In this document: positions 34,637 through 43,934 of the stretch, piece after piece
Layout of the letters: each line of letters opens with the position of its first letter
Numbering within the stretch: the stretch's first letter is position 1
NCBI RefSeq assembly: GCF_024498175.1
Contig: NZ_CP101823.1
Span: 1,550,001-1,614,000, forward strand
DNA: 64,000 nt
Direction of reading: 5' to 3'
Source: Haloplanus salinarum
Lineage (GTDB): Archaea > Halobacteriota > Halobacteria > Halobacteriales > Haloferacaceae
Notes under the pieces: generated by a model
Databases searched by the model: none
Seen by the model: the letters and a program-made list of their open reading frames with translations, nothing else
What the model was told of the DNA's origin: nothing
Position numbers and translations under genes: made by a program

Positions 34637-36298
34637 TTACCGTACCGAATCGTAGAGCCGGATCGTTACGAGACTACCTTCGGGGTCGTTCTCCCGAAAC
34701 TGGATCTCCCCTCCTAACTGAGTGACTGCCCAGTTGACGAACCAGAGTCCGATACCCTGGCCGTGGTCGAGTTGTGTCTCGGTTCCGGCAGCGAGCATCT
34801 CTCGTTCCCGCTCGGGAATCCCTGGTCCGTTATCCGCGACGGAGAGTTCGACCGTCCCGTCCGACACCTCCCGAACACTGAGTTCGACGCGGGGCACGTC
34901 CGCAGTCGTGTGTTCGAGTGAATTTTCCACCAGCTCGAAAAGCACCTGTCGGAGTACGGCTCGATGAGAGGAGATAGTCACCTCGGCGGGGTGGACGAGC
35001 GAGATGTCGGCCGATTCGTTCTCGGATCGGAACTGATCCACGACAGTACTGGCTACGTCAGTCAGATCGACCGATTCCGGTGAATCGGTACTCTCGGTCA
35101 TGACTGCCTCCGCCTCTCTGACCTTGTTACTCAGTTCGAGAAGGTCGGTCGCGCGCTCTCGAATGCCGGTCCGTAGCTCCTCGTCGTCGACGTGGTCGGC
35201 GTACGCGAGCACGACGTCCAAGTCGTTCCGCACGTTGTGTCGGAGGATACGATTGAGAACCGTGAGTCGCTGTTCTCTGGTCTCTCGGTCGGTGATGTCT
35301 CGGAAGAGCACGGTTCTGGCGACGGGATTACCCTCATCGTTGGTCGTGGCTTCCTCGACCGCGGAGACGCTAAATTGGAACTGTCGACGCCCTTCGGACG
35401 TCCGAAGTGCGACTGTTCCCGTCGCACCTGTGTGGAATTCGGTCCCTTCGAGTCCGTCGATGACAGACTGAACCGGTTCCCCGATCATCCCCTCCGTGGA
35501 ACCGTCGAACAACTCTGCCGCCGTCTCGTTAATATCGAGGACGTGATCGTCCCAGTCGAGGACGACGAGCGCTTCTTGGAGGGTTTCGACTACGCGTGTC
35601 CGTGCGACGTAGTCGGCTTTCGGGAACCCGGTCAGTACTGGGTACCGTCGTATCGCAGCGGTCAGAAAAGCGCCCGACAGGAGCAGACCGAGCGTCGTGC
35701 CGCCGATCAGTGAGGTATTGGACTCCGCAACGGAGAGCAGGCTCGGAGCCGCAACGCCGGCAGTCAGTACGGTTATCTGTGTGCTCGACACCCGAGGATG
35801 ACCCCAACTGAGATCGATCAGTAGATACGTCGCATACAGGGCATACAGGAACAACAGAAAGCCGTACAGGATCGTCCATCCGAGCGCGAGTCCGAGTATC
35901 GGTCCGACGACCGTTTTGGAGGCATCACTAGCGAGAGCGACCGCACCGATCACCACCGGTAACACGATGCCAGACAGCAGCACGATCCGCTTCCGTGTCG
36001 CCATGATTCCGCGGCCGGCATAGCTGAGTGCATAGGCGATCCAAGCCACGGGGAGAAACAGTAGGGCACCGAATTGCACTACGTCGAAAAGCGACTCGAG
36101 GAAGCGCACGGTCGCCACGCCGACGACCGTGGCCCCAAGCGACGAGGCTGCCCAGACAGTTAGCGTGATCGAGAGTACGAGAAACGGTTCCGCACTGGGC
36201 TGGTCTCTGGACCGGGAAGCTCGCCAAGTTGTCCAACACAAAAGGGCGGACGCCAGAGCCTTGAGTACCAGCGTAGTCAGTGTAGTACCGGAAATCAT
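34637..36298 (-). CDS. 7TM-PAS histidine kinase (kinase-1, intact copy)
   Basis: 553 residues. Residues 1-215 are a histidine-kinase N-terminal seven-TM region (LFLPVAWIAYALSYAGRG; VVIGAVALASDASKTVVG). A PAS domain follows (about 230-340), then a HisKA with His near 353 (RILRHNVRNDLDVVLAYADH), an N-box (ELVENSLEHT), G1 (VADNGPGIPERE) and G2 (GQGIGLWFVNWAVTQLGGEI). A truncated, divergent copy of its first 140 residues lies at 60282-60713. The upstream spacer is also shared with that locus in inverted order. Ligand and partner unknown. Confidence 0.92.
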   Translation of the reverse strand: MISGTTLTTLVLKALASALLCWTTWRASRSRDQPSAEPFLVLSITLTVWAASSLGATVVGVATVRFLESLFDVVQFGALLFLPVAWIAYALSYAGRGIMATRKRIVLLSGIVLPVVIGAVALASDASKTVVGPILGLALGWTILYGFLLFLYALYATYLLIDLSWGHPRVSSTQITVLTAGVAAPSLLSVAESNTSLIGGTTLGLLLSGAFLTAAIRRYPVLTGFPKADYVARTRVVETLQEALVVLDWDDHVLDINETAAELFDGSTEGMIGEPVQSVIDGLEGTEFHTGATGTVALRTSEGRRQFQFSVSAVEEATTNDEGNPVARTVLFRDITDRETREQRLTVLNRILRHNVRNDLDVVLAYADHVDDEELRTGIRERATDLLELSNKVREAEAVMTESTDSPESVDLTDVASTVVDQFRSENESADISLVHPAEVTISSHRAVLRQVLFELVENSLEHTTADVPRVELSVREVSDGTVELSVADNGPGIPEREREMLAAGTETQLDHGQGIGLWFVNWAVTQLGGEIQFRENDPEGSLVTIRLYDSVR

Positions 36299-36769
36299 CG
36301 TTCCATATCTCGGACAGCGATTTGGATGTTATGTCGACTGAATACAGCGATGGCTACTCGATTCGGTCTCGAAATCGGAAGGCCGATGCACGGAGCGATG
36401 CACGATTAGCGACGAACGCGTTTGGGGAGTTGGGGACCTAGCTCACCCGCTGGGGGACGGAGCGGGCATAGTGACGATGAGTCCCGAAATTAATGGATGG
36501 AGCCCCTGTGTTTCACTATCGGAAACTGACGCCCTGAAGCGGTTCGTATCGCTTCGAAGTGTGTCGAACAGATGAGACGCCACTATCGAGGAGGTTCCCA
36601 TCCAACGGGGGGTGAACGCCCGGCGTGGACTGAACTCGGTGGCGCTTAGGGATAACTGGCCGAGGGTGTAGATGTCGCCCCGGACGAAGCCGTGGACGCT
36701 ACCGGCGTCCCGGGAGCACGGATCGACGATCGGAGCCGGTCCTAATAGTTCCCTCACAAATACTACTGA
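36299..36769. other. Spacer shared with locus B (inverted)
   Basis: 471 bp between divergent kinase-1 and the kinase-2 relic. The reverse complement of about 36340-36500 aligns by eye with 60072-60230, e.g. tcacccgctgggggac at 36443-36458 against gtcccccagcgggtga at 60121. The equivalent spacer in locus B is 473 bp. It should hold the promoters of both original kinases. Confidence 0.7.
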
Positions 36770-37243
36770 ATGGACCGTAAGGGCGTTCTACCGGAGAGAT
36801 CCGCTCGCGATACGGGTGAAGCTCTTTGCTGTCTCGTTGCTCATTACCGCCGTTATCGTCGCTGGGGGACGGCGATCGTCAGTCGGGTCTTCGATCCAGT
36901 CACGAACGAACAGTTGGCCCCGGTCGAAGCCAACGCGGAACTCGAGGCGGAGAGTCTCGCCAGATGGTTCGAGGGTGAACAGGAGTCGGGTTCTTGCTGA
37001 GCAGGGGGGGTGATCCTCTTCGGTCCAATCACCTCGATCAGACGACGGTCACGTCAGGCGAAAGCAGTCGCCGAAGTGGACCTGACGGCGGAAATTCCGG
37101 ACGAAAACCGAATCGGGGAGGTCGGGGAGCTCGGAACCAGTCCCCTCGGAACGTGTGTATAGCGAAACGACGACGGCACGACGGTCAATATTACGCTCGC
37201 CGATGTCACCGACCAAACTGAGAACGGGGACCGAGTGGGATAG
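36770..37243 (+). pseudogene. Relic of kinase-2 (copy of 57892-59808)
   Basis: Begins MDRKGVLPERSARDTG, shifts frame to KLFAVSLLITAVIVAGG, shifts again to NEQLAPVEANAELEAESLAR, and stops after WFEGEQES. It then resumes with FGPITSIRRRSRQAKAVAEV and LTAEIPDENRIGEVGELGTS (HAMP region), reaches a TAG, and ends with DDGTTVNITLADVTDQTENG. Each piece matches the intact kinase at 57892-59808 in order, with the sensor domain and the whole HisKA/HATPase core deleted. It cannot be functional. Confidence 0.88.
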
Positions 37244-37357
37244 CACCAGTAGCTGAGACCCGTCGGGAGTCGGCTCCTCGTCGTCGATCGATCGCGTCCG
37301 TCGCTGAAAGGGGCGCGACGATTTTTAATATCCGGGAATGGGGCTCGTCATCCGTCA

Positions 37358-37691
37358 CTACGACTGCTCGGCCGCTCCGAACTGCACGACGAGTTTCTCG
37401 GCTGTGAGTGCATAGATTGTCATCTCTCGACCCTTTACCGAGTACCACGTGTCGATCGGTTCGACGAGGTCGTTCTCTTCGAGGCGCCGCAAGTAATGAT
37501 GGACGTTCTGTATCGACTCTCTCCGCGATCTCGGAGGTCGTCTTCGGGTCGCCGTCCAGCGCCCCCAGAATCGACCTCCGAACGCGTCCCCGCGACCGAG
37601 CGACCGTGACCGCCTCACCGGTCGGGAGAGATGAAGCCTGCACGACTGCACGTTCAAGCCACGCCGCTGAGGGGGACGGGTTCGGATACAA
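37358..37691 (-). pseudogene. Relic of the wHTH gene (copy of 57397-57744)
   Basis: One frame gives ILGALDGDPKTTSEIAERVD, the next SIQNVHHYLRRLEENDLVEP and IDTWYSVKGREMTIYALTAE, matching the intact wHTH at 57397-57744 almost residue for residue. The frame change lies where the intact gene has a tandem gtcgatac gtcgatac and this copy has a single unit, an 8-bp slippage deletion. The N-terminus is also divergent. Confidence 0.88.
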
Positions 37692-37788
37692 CTACCCGAA
37701 AATCACACCTCATTTGCGGCTGACGCCCGATCACCGACGATGCGTCCGAAATTATATACACGACCTATCACAACCAATCAGTAGCTGT

Positions 37789-39555
37789 ATGTCACCCTAC
37801 GGGATTTCTCTCTCCCACTCACTACTTGGTGCCGCCGCTTTATTGATCGCAGCTGCACTCACTCGATCGGCGTGTAATCGACGAAGCAGGCCTGGAGCCA
37901 GAGCGCTAGCTACTGTCGGGGGTTTGCTCACGCTCGGTAGTATCGCTTTCATAATTATGTTCGTCTACCCGGCACGGTATCAAGGACAATGGATCGTCAC
38001 GTTGTACAACACCTCCGGGTTCGTCGCTGTGTTCGCGTTCCTGTTCGCTATCAGGTTTACCGGGCGCGGCCAGTGGCTCACGCGGTCGGTTCGAACGCTC
38101 TTGATATCGCTGCCGATTATATTGCTGGTAGTAAGTTTCCTCCCGTTCGAACTGGGTGTCGAGACGACATCGCAGGCGGGTCTCCTCGCTCAGCGCGTAA
38201 TCGGACTCGTCTCGGATGTCCTTACTCCGCTGTACGCTATCGCTGCCGCCATCCTTCTCTGGGCGGCAATCTCTCGAGATGCCGTGCCGTATGGACAGGG
38301 GCTCTTACCGGCTGGGTCACTTCTCGTGTTGGCCCTGGCTCCGATCCTGTCGTCGGTATTTGCCCACTCGGAGCGGATCTTTCCTGTCGTCCTGCTCCTT
38401 GCAGGCGGCGGGCTCTTGACCACGCTGCGCTGGTACCGGCCGTTGGAACAGCTTCCGGTTGCCCGGCCGGTAGTCCAGAGTCGTATCGTCGATGAGTTGT
38501 CGGAACCGGTCGTGGCGATCGACCGTAAGGACAGGGTGGTCGACCTCAACACTGCCGCCGAAGACACGTTCGGCTGCGAGCAGGCGGCCGTGGTCGGACG
38601 ACCCGTTCAACGTATCTTCGACGATGCGGTGCTGGCACACGAGGAGCGACAACTGATTCGAGTGAGCGATGGAGTCCTGACCGTCGTTCCGGAGGTTGTT
38701 GACGACACCGACGGCGTTCCTCTCGGCACGGTACTGCTGTTCAGAGACGCGACCGACCAGCGGCTCCGCGAGCGGCAAACGCGCATGTTGACCGATCTCC
38801 TCTCCGAAGTGATCGGCGTCCAGCTCGACGAAATCGCAAGGCTCGCATCGTCGGTTGAAGAACAGGATGGTTGTAACACCCCCGGAGTCGCGCCGAACGA
38901 CGCGCGGGCCGACCCCGAGGGTGTGGGCGAACGAATCCGGACACGTAGCGACCTCCTGCTCACAGTCGGGCAGCGTGCAAGAGAGATGGAACAAGCGCTC
39001 GCCGGGACTTCCTTGGAAGAATCTAGCGACCTGCTGACAGGGATGCGGACTGCCGCGGCGCGCAGTTCGATACAGGCAGACGAACACGCCATCCAAGCGA
39101 CCGGAGAGTCGTACACCGTCGCAGTCCCGCAGCCGCTCTTGATTGCGGGGTTCGCGGCCGTTTTCGACACTGTCACGATCCGGAATCGTTCGGTGACCAT
39201 CTCGTTCGAGGCCGACATCGGAGGGTGGGGCGCACGCAACGGATCGGTCGCTAGCACCGAGTCGGGTACCGAATCCGATGCGGGCGCATCGAACCGCCAG
39301 CCGGATCCGCAACTGGCCGTTATGGCAGCCGACGGTCACGGATACGACGGAATCGTATACGTCGATATACGAACGGACTCCCGCGACGAGGAGGCCGATC
39401 CGGTGTCGGAACCCACCGCGGAACATCCCGCAGCGAAGCTGCTCTCGTTGATTGCCATCGATGCTGGCGGGAACGTGGGTGTCGACGGAACCCCGTGGGA
39501 GCATCTCCGCTTGGCGCTTCCCGCACGCAAGCCCCGGTTCGAGGGTGAGCGATGA
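37789..39555 (+). CDS. Kinase-like 7TM-PAS protein lacking the catalytic His
   Basis: 588 residues from ATG 37789. A seven-TM histidine-kinase N-terminus (about 1-215) and a PAS domain (RIVDELSEPVVAIDRKDRVV, about 230-340) match the layout of kinase-1 and of the next gene. Where the H-box should be (LLRHNLRN) this protein has LLSEVIGVQLDEI. The N-box and G1 box are absent, and the G2 region is reduced to LLSLIAIDAGGNVGVDG. The reading frame is long and clean, so it is probably a maintained receptor or pseudokinase. It overlaps the intact kinase downstream by 4 nt (ATGA). Confidence 0.8.
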   Translation: MSPYGISLSHSLLGAAALLIAAALTRSACNRRSRPGARALATVGGLLTLGSIAFIIMFVYPARYQGQWIVTLYNTSGFVAVFAFLFAIRFTGRGQWLTRSVRTLLISLPIILLVVSFLPFELGVETTSQAGLLAQRVIGLVSDVLTPLYAIAAAILLWAAISRDAVPYGQGLLPAGSLLVLALAPILSSVFAHSERIFPVVLLLAGGGLLTTLRWYRPLEQLPVARPVVQSRIVDELSEPVVAIDRKDRVVDLNTAAEDTFGCEQAAVVGRPVQRIFDDAVLAHEERQLIRVSDGVLTVVPEVVDDTDGVPLGTVLLFRDATDQRLRERQTRMLTDLLSEVIGVQLDEIARLASSVEEQDGCNTPGVAPNDARADPEGVGERIRTRSDLLLTVGQRAREMEQALAGTSLEESSDLLTGMRTAAARSSIQADEHAIQATGESYTVAVPQPLLIAGFAAVFDTVTIRNRSVTISFEADIGGWGARNGSVASTESGTESDAGASNRQPDPQLAVMAADGHGYDGIVYVDIRTDSRDEEADPVSEPTAEHPAAKLLSLIAIDAGGNVGVDGTPWEHLRLALPARKPRFEGER

Positions 39556-41180
39556 TCGACCCGCTCGTCGTCGCCGATGTCCTGCTCGTCGTGACCCTGG
39601 TCACGGCCGGAATCACGGCCGTCACCCGTCGACCGGAACTCGGGACGACCGGTCTCGGTATCACTGCCGGATGTCTCGCCGTGGTCGCCGTCCTTGACGT
39701 GGCCGTCCGGCTGAGAGTCGTTGATATCGAGACGCTGTTCAGCGGTGTGAGAGTCGCCCTGTTTGGGGCGTCGATATCCTGGTTGTGGTTCGCAGTCGAA
39801 CACACCGGTCGCGGTCCAGAACTCACGCGCAAGCGACTTTTCGGTGGCACCGGGACGGCTGTCGCCCTCGTGTTCGCGACGCAACTGCCGGTATCAGTGA
39901 TCCAGGACGCCTCGGTGGCCATCATCAATATCTCGGCAACGTACGGGAGTGTCGCGGGGACCTTTCTGCTCTCACAGGCGACACTCAAGCGCAAATTGGT
40001 CCCTCTGTGGCAAGGCGTTCTCCTTCCAATCAGCGGTAGCAGTCTCGTTATGGTCGGGTTCGCCGCCTCACTCACACCCCTGCAAGACAGTGTCGTCCAG
40101 AACCTCATCTTGGCCACCGTCCTCGGCTCTGGAGTGCCATTGGCGGCGAGCGTGTTCACCGAAGCAGCCGAAGACACCACGAAACAGGCACGGTTGGCCC
40201 GCGGCGTGGTTCTCGAAGAAGTTTCGGAAGCCGTGATCGTAACGGATACGCGTGGAAATATTATTTATACGAACGAAACCGCGAGGCAGGTGTTTCTCGG
40301 GACACAGTCCCGAGACGCCTTCGGACGTGATTTCGAGTCGCTCATCGGGGTTGGACCCGATGAACTCCGCGATGCTCCCGTCGACCGTGAACTGACGACC
40401 GAAATCGGGCGCCGATGGTTCGAGATGACACACAGCCCGATGACGGAACGGAACGGTGACCGGACCGGGGACATCTACATCTTCCGTGACGTTACAGCGC
40501 GGCGGAGCAACCAGCAACGGAGAAACGTCCTCGTGAGGCTCTTGCGTCACAACCTCCGTAACAAAGTAGACGTGATCCGTGCCAACGCGGAACTCCTCGA
40601 TGACCAGCCGGAACGTGGTAAACAGATCGCGAATTCGGCCAGAGAGCTCGCGACGGTGAGCGAAACCGTCACCGAGATGGACCAACTCCTCTCCCAAGAA
40701 CACATCGACCGGGAACGGATCGAAATAGGGGAACTCATCGGGAAGGTAGGAGAACAGACCGCCGACGATTTCGGAGGGACCGTGACCGTCGACGCGGAGC
40801 CGGTAACGCTGTACACCAGTCGTGAGGCCGTCCGGACCGTTGTAGCCGAACTCGTCAGCAACGGCATGAAACACGCCGAGATGGATGAACCACCTGTTCG
40901 CATCTCAGTTCGTGCATCCGCCGAACACGCGGTGGTTACGATCGAAGACGAGGGACCAGGCATCCCCGAACAGGAGTACGCAGTGCTCGGATCTGTCGAA
41001 CAGTCACAGCTTCGTCATGGTCGGGGACTGGGCATCTGGATGGTGCAGTGGATCGTCACCCGACTCGGTGGTACGCTCTCGTTCGACGCCGACAGCTCCG
41101 GAACCGTTGTAACTGTTCAACTTCCACGCGGTGAGGGCGAACGTGACGCTCGATCCAACCCCCATCCCACACAAGACTGA
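39552..41180 (+). CDS. 7TM-PAS histidine kinase, coupled to the pseudokinase
   Basis: 542 residues. A seven-TM N-terminus (about 1-205) includes FGASISWLWFAVEHTGRGPE. PAS (about 215-320: LEEVSEAVIVTDTRGNIIYT) is followed by HisKA with His near 333 (RLLRHNLRNKVDVIRANAEL), an N-box (ELVSNGMKHAEM), G1 (EDEGPGIPEQEYA) and G2 (RHGRGLGIWMVQWIVTRLGG). Its ATG sits inside the stop of the upstream pseudokinase gene (ATGA), so the two proteins are made together and could form a heterodimer. Confidence 0.93.
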   Translation: MIDPLVVADVLLVVTLVTAGITAVTRRPELGTTGLGITAGCLAVVAVLDVAVRLRVVDIETLFSGVRVALFGASISWLWFAVEHTGRGPELTRKRLFGGTGTAVALVFATQLPVSVIQDASVAIINISATYGSVAGTFLLSQATLKRKLVPLWQGVLLPISGSSLVMVGFAASLTPLQDSVVQNLILATVLGSGVPLAASVFTEAAEDTTKQARLARGVVLEEVSEAVIVTDTRGNIIYTNETARQVFLGTQSRDAFGRDFESLIGVGPDELRDAPVDRELTTEIGRRWFEMTHSPMTERNGDRTGDIYIFRDVTARRSNQQRRNVLVRLLRHNLRNKVDVIRANAELLDDQPERGKQIANSARELATVSETVTEMDQLLSQEHIDRERIEIGELIGKVGEQTADDFGGTVTVDAEPVTLYTSREAVRTVVAELVSNGMKHAEMDEPPVRISVRASAEHAVVTIEDEGPGIPEQEYAVLGSVEQSQLRHGRGLGIWMVQWIVTRLGGTLSFDADSSGTVVTVQLPRGEGERDARSNPHPTQD

Positions 41181-41382
41181 TATCCAACGGTTAGGTCGGC
41201 ATATTAATTCATGATCGCGTCGATATTAGATCGAAACAGCTCGGAAACGCACGTATTAGCGGCTGACGACTGAACTTCCGTTTGTCGAGCCGTCGTATCG
41301 TTGTGAACGAAAATTCCATTTCAATTACAAACGCCGCTGGACGACCGAGGATACCTAGCGCCGCTCAGGCTTTGGGCTATCG

Positions 41383-41624
41383 ATGTTGCTTATGAGTCTC
41401 TGGATGGGGCAGGCTGCTCTTCCCGAATCAAGGACCGTATCGCTGGCTATCGGTATTTCGGCAGTCACGTTAGCATTCTTCCGCGGTGGGCTACTCTCGG
41501 GGTACTTCGAACCGGAAGCGATTCCCGACGAAAAACGAGTCCTCTACCGAGTCGTATCCTTGTGACGATGCTCGTTGTCGGCGTGACGGCCTTTCTATCG
41601 ATACTTGCGCTGCAGTACCGTTGA
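41383..41624 (+). CDS. Small membrane protein, possibly frameshifted
   Basis: From ATG 41383 a 60-residue frame reads MLLMSLWMGQAALPESRTVS, a TM segment, then YFEPEAIPDEKRVLYRVVS. It stops at 41563-41565. A GTG overlapping that stop (GTGA) opens a 20-residue frame that is one TM segment (VTMLVVGVTAFLSILALQYR). Either a single two-TM protein is broken by a frameshift, or the tail is a separate micro-peptide. No family recognised. Confidence 0.45.
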
Positions 41625-41629
41625 TATAT

Positions 41630-41857
41630 ATGCGCCATCCATTGCGACTACTGAAACCGTTCGGGGGGTACATACAGGTCGGCGAACAGAAACCCCATAT
41701 GAAATATAGGGGTCTGCTCGTCACCCTCTGGATGGTTGGCTCATTTGCTGTCGGCGCAGTGATATTTTCACCACTGAATGGGATAGCACTTTCTTTTTCG
41801 ACCACGTTCGTATTCTGGGCCTTACTCGAATTGCGGGACATGAGGGGGCCTCAGTGA
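41630..41857 (+). CDS. Two-TM micro-protein
   Basis: 75 residues from ATG 41630, 5 nt after the preceding small frame: a basic start (MRHPLRLLKPFGGYIQVG), then TM helices YRGLLVTLWMVGSFAVGAVI and LSFSTTFVFWALLEL. An in-frame ATG at 41699 is an alternative start. Probably cotranscribed with the preceding ORF. Role unknown. Confidence 0.5.
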   Translation: MRHPLRLLKPFGGYIQVGEQKPHMKYRGLLVTLWMVGSFAVGAVIFSPLNGIALSFSTTFVFWALLELRDMRGPQ

Positions 41858-42150
41858 AGCAGGAGCAAAATCTCAAAGAGCCAACTGTTGGTATCCGGCT
41901 GAAGTCTTCTATTGGTGTTCCACCTCATCGCGTTTCAGGGAGCGTTCAATATCGTGACGAGGGGCCATCTCCCGAACGGACCTACCGGTGCATGACGAAT
42001 ACAAAACACGGGGCAGGACTCGCCCGAAAACGTTCGAACCAGCAAAACCTCGTCCTGTAGTGGTCAGGTATGGTAGTTGGCCACAGTATGGCTTCAATCA
42101 CCCATTAAGTCAAAGACAAAAATATACAGTAGCCAACGCTCACAGGCACT

Positions 42151-42633
42151 GTGATTCCGTATTCGTCCGTCGGAGAGTTCGCGACGACGCTGTTGCAGTA
42201 TCTGGCAGTACTCGGCGTTGTTGCCCTCGGGTGTCTCCCGTCACTCACGGTGTCGGACTTTCGTGCCCGACTCGATAGCTGGCCAACTGACCGATTCCCG
42301 GTGAACTATTTGCTACTGGTCGGGGTTATCGCACTCGGTCAGGGGGTCGCCATCGTTGCTGGCTGGCAGGTGCTTCACGTCGGGTCCACGCAGAGCGATC
42401 CGCAGTTTCGGGAATTTCGACTCGTCGCGGTGCTCATAGCCTATCCAATAGCGGTGTGGGGCCTTGGAACGATAGGTGTTCGTCTGTATTGTTGGCAACG
42501 ATCGATGGAGCAGTGGTTGACGCTTCGGACTATCGCCGGCCTCGGAGTCGCTGCTGGGATGTACATTGTAACGCTCATCGGAGCAGCAATCGTCCTCTTT
42601 ATAGCCGCGCTCTTTTTCGCGTTACCGACCTGA
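42151..42633 (+). CDS. Four-TM hypothetical membrane protein
   Basis: 160 residues from GTG 42151 (VIPYSSVGEFATTLLQYLAV). Hydrophobic segments at LLQYLAVLGVVALGCL, YLLLVGVIALGQGVAIVAG, LVAVLIAYPIAVWGLGTIG and AAGMYIVTLIGAAIVLFIAA. It resembles haloarchaeal membrane proteins with no assigned role. The surrounding DNA is full of remnants, yet this frame is clean. Confidence 0.65.
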   Translation: MIPYSSVGEFATTLLQYLAVLGVVALGCLPSLTVSDFRARLDSWPTDRFPVNYLLLVGVIALGQGVAIVAGWQVLHVGSTQSDPQFREFRLVAVLIAYPIAVWGLGTIGVRLYCWQRSMEQWLTLRTIAGLGVAAGMYIVTLIGAAIVLFIAALFFALPT

Positions 42634-42704
42634 AACCGCCGGTTCGGACTTCACGATAGTTCTTCGGGTCAAGGATGTCCGAACATACGACCCCGTGACA
42701 GGAG

Positions 42705-42971
42705 GTGAAACGTATCGTGGTAGACGGCGAGGAACGATTCTATCTGAGTTCGAAGACGCCCATCTACGATATCGGTACCCATTCGGATCCGGACGACCCC
42801 GTTGCCATCTTTGGGGTTGCAAGCGACATCACCGAGCGCAAGGAACGTGCGCAGGAAATCACTCGCCTGAACCACCTCCATCAAACCGTCCTCTCGAATA
42901 TCCGGGAAACTGTCGTCGTCACCGACGACGACGGCCAGTTCACGTACATCTGCCCGGAACTTCTACTATGA
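42705..42971 (+). pseudogene. PAS-domain fragment of a sensor protein
   Basis: 89 codons: the end of one PAS/PAC unit (FYLSSKTPIYDIGTHSDPDD; GVASDITERKERAQEITRL) and the start of the next (VLSNIRETVVVTDDDGQFTY, ICPE), cut off abruptly at 42971. Both the rest of the protein upstream and any kinase or regulator core downstream are missing. The sequence just after the break (gctgaatacagcgcgcgaat) resembles IS-end relics elsewhere in the window. Confidence 0.75.
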
Positions 42972-43596
42972 GGTCTGCTGAATACAGCGCGCGAATACAG
43001 CACGACGACGTTTCCCGATCGAGTTCACTCACTACGGATTGTGCGGTTGTGCTATTTCCCCGTCAAATGCGCTGCTCGTGACGAGCGTTTCATACCCGAA
43101 TGCCAAAGGTCAACCGTCGCTCTCCCGTACCGTCAGTTAGTGAGCGAGTCACAAGACACGTCCGCGAGGCCAAAAATATCAGTTGCAGTGGTAGACGAGT
43201 CACACACGAACGAAATCCCCGACAATATTGACTCGGAACTGTATACGACAACGAGACCGGAGTCATCGTTGGTCGAGTTCGATGCTGATCCCGACGGTGA
43301 GCTGGCAGAGGCACTCAGGCGGAACGGGTTCGACGTGTGAACTAATCCACTAGTGATCGCCCGTTCTGTTGAAACCCTCACTGAGCGCTATGTTTGAGGA
43401 GCTGTGCTGAACAGAGGACGCGTATCTCGTACAACGCCTCCTCAAGATAGTGCGACTGGATGGTCACTACAAAATGTTCAAATCCCGAATTACCTGGACG
43501 ACAGCCACCCAATAATAACCGGAGAATGCGGTCCGTCTCAATCACTCGTTCAAAGACAAGGTACGGTGGCTCGTCGATATGATCGACCGATCGAAC
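42972..43596. other. Remnant-bearing region, no intact gene
   Basis: 625 bp. A plus-strand frame ending at 43340 (VVDESHTNEIPDNIDSELYT; DPDGELAEALRRNGFDV) looks protein-like but is unrecognised. Positions 43372-43432 on the minus strand carry the IS-end relic seen at 5315, 7955 and 27628, ending in agggtttcaac. Confidence 0.4.
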
Positions 43597-43934
43597 CTGT
43601 TGGTTAGTGGATTCGCGCTGTACACCGGTGGGTTCCCCGGTGTCGCCCTCGCTCACTCTCCGCCAGTGCCGATCGGTGCCTTGTTCGTGTTCGGTGCTGG
43701 CAGTGGTCCGGTAACGCCGACGCTATTTGCGGGCCGGAGTATGCTTGCGCCCGACAACCTCCGCGCTGGCGTGATGAGTTTCCGGACGACGACCATCGGC
43801 ATCAGCCAGGTCGTCGGACCGGTGGCGTTCACACTCGCCGGCGGTGCCATCGGGTACCAATCGACGCTTCTCGGTGCCAGGTCGGGGCCACCCTCTTCAC
43901 TGCCGTGCTCGCGATAGTTCCCCTCGAGCCCTGA
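43597..43934 (+). pseudogene. MFS transporter C-terminal remnant
   Basis: About 110 codons of the last helices of a major-facilitator protein: LFVFGAGSGPVTPTLFAGRS, LAPDNLRAGVMSFRTTTIGI and SQVVGPVAFTLAGGAIGYQS. A frameshift near 43880 is followed by VGATLFTAVLAIVPLEP and a stop. The roughly 280 N-terminal residues are missing. Confidence 0.8.

Noticed and set aside
37408-37788. 127-residue N-terminal extension of the pseudokinase
   Set aside because: It runs antisense through the wHTH relic, and a TATA-like attatatac box lies just before the ATG at 37789.
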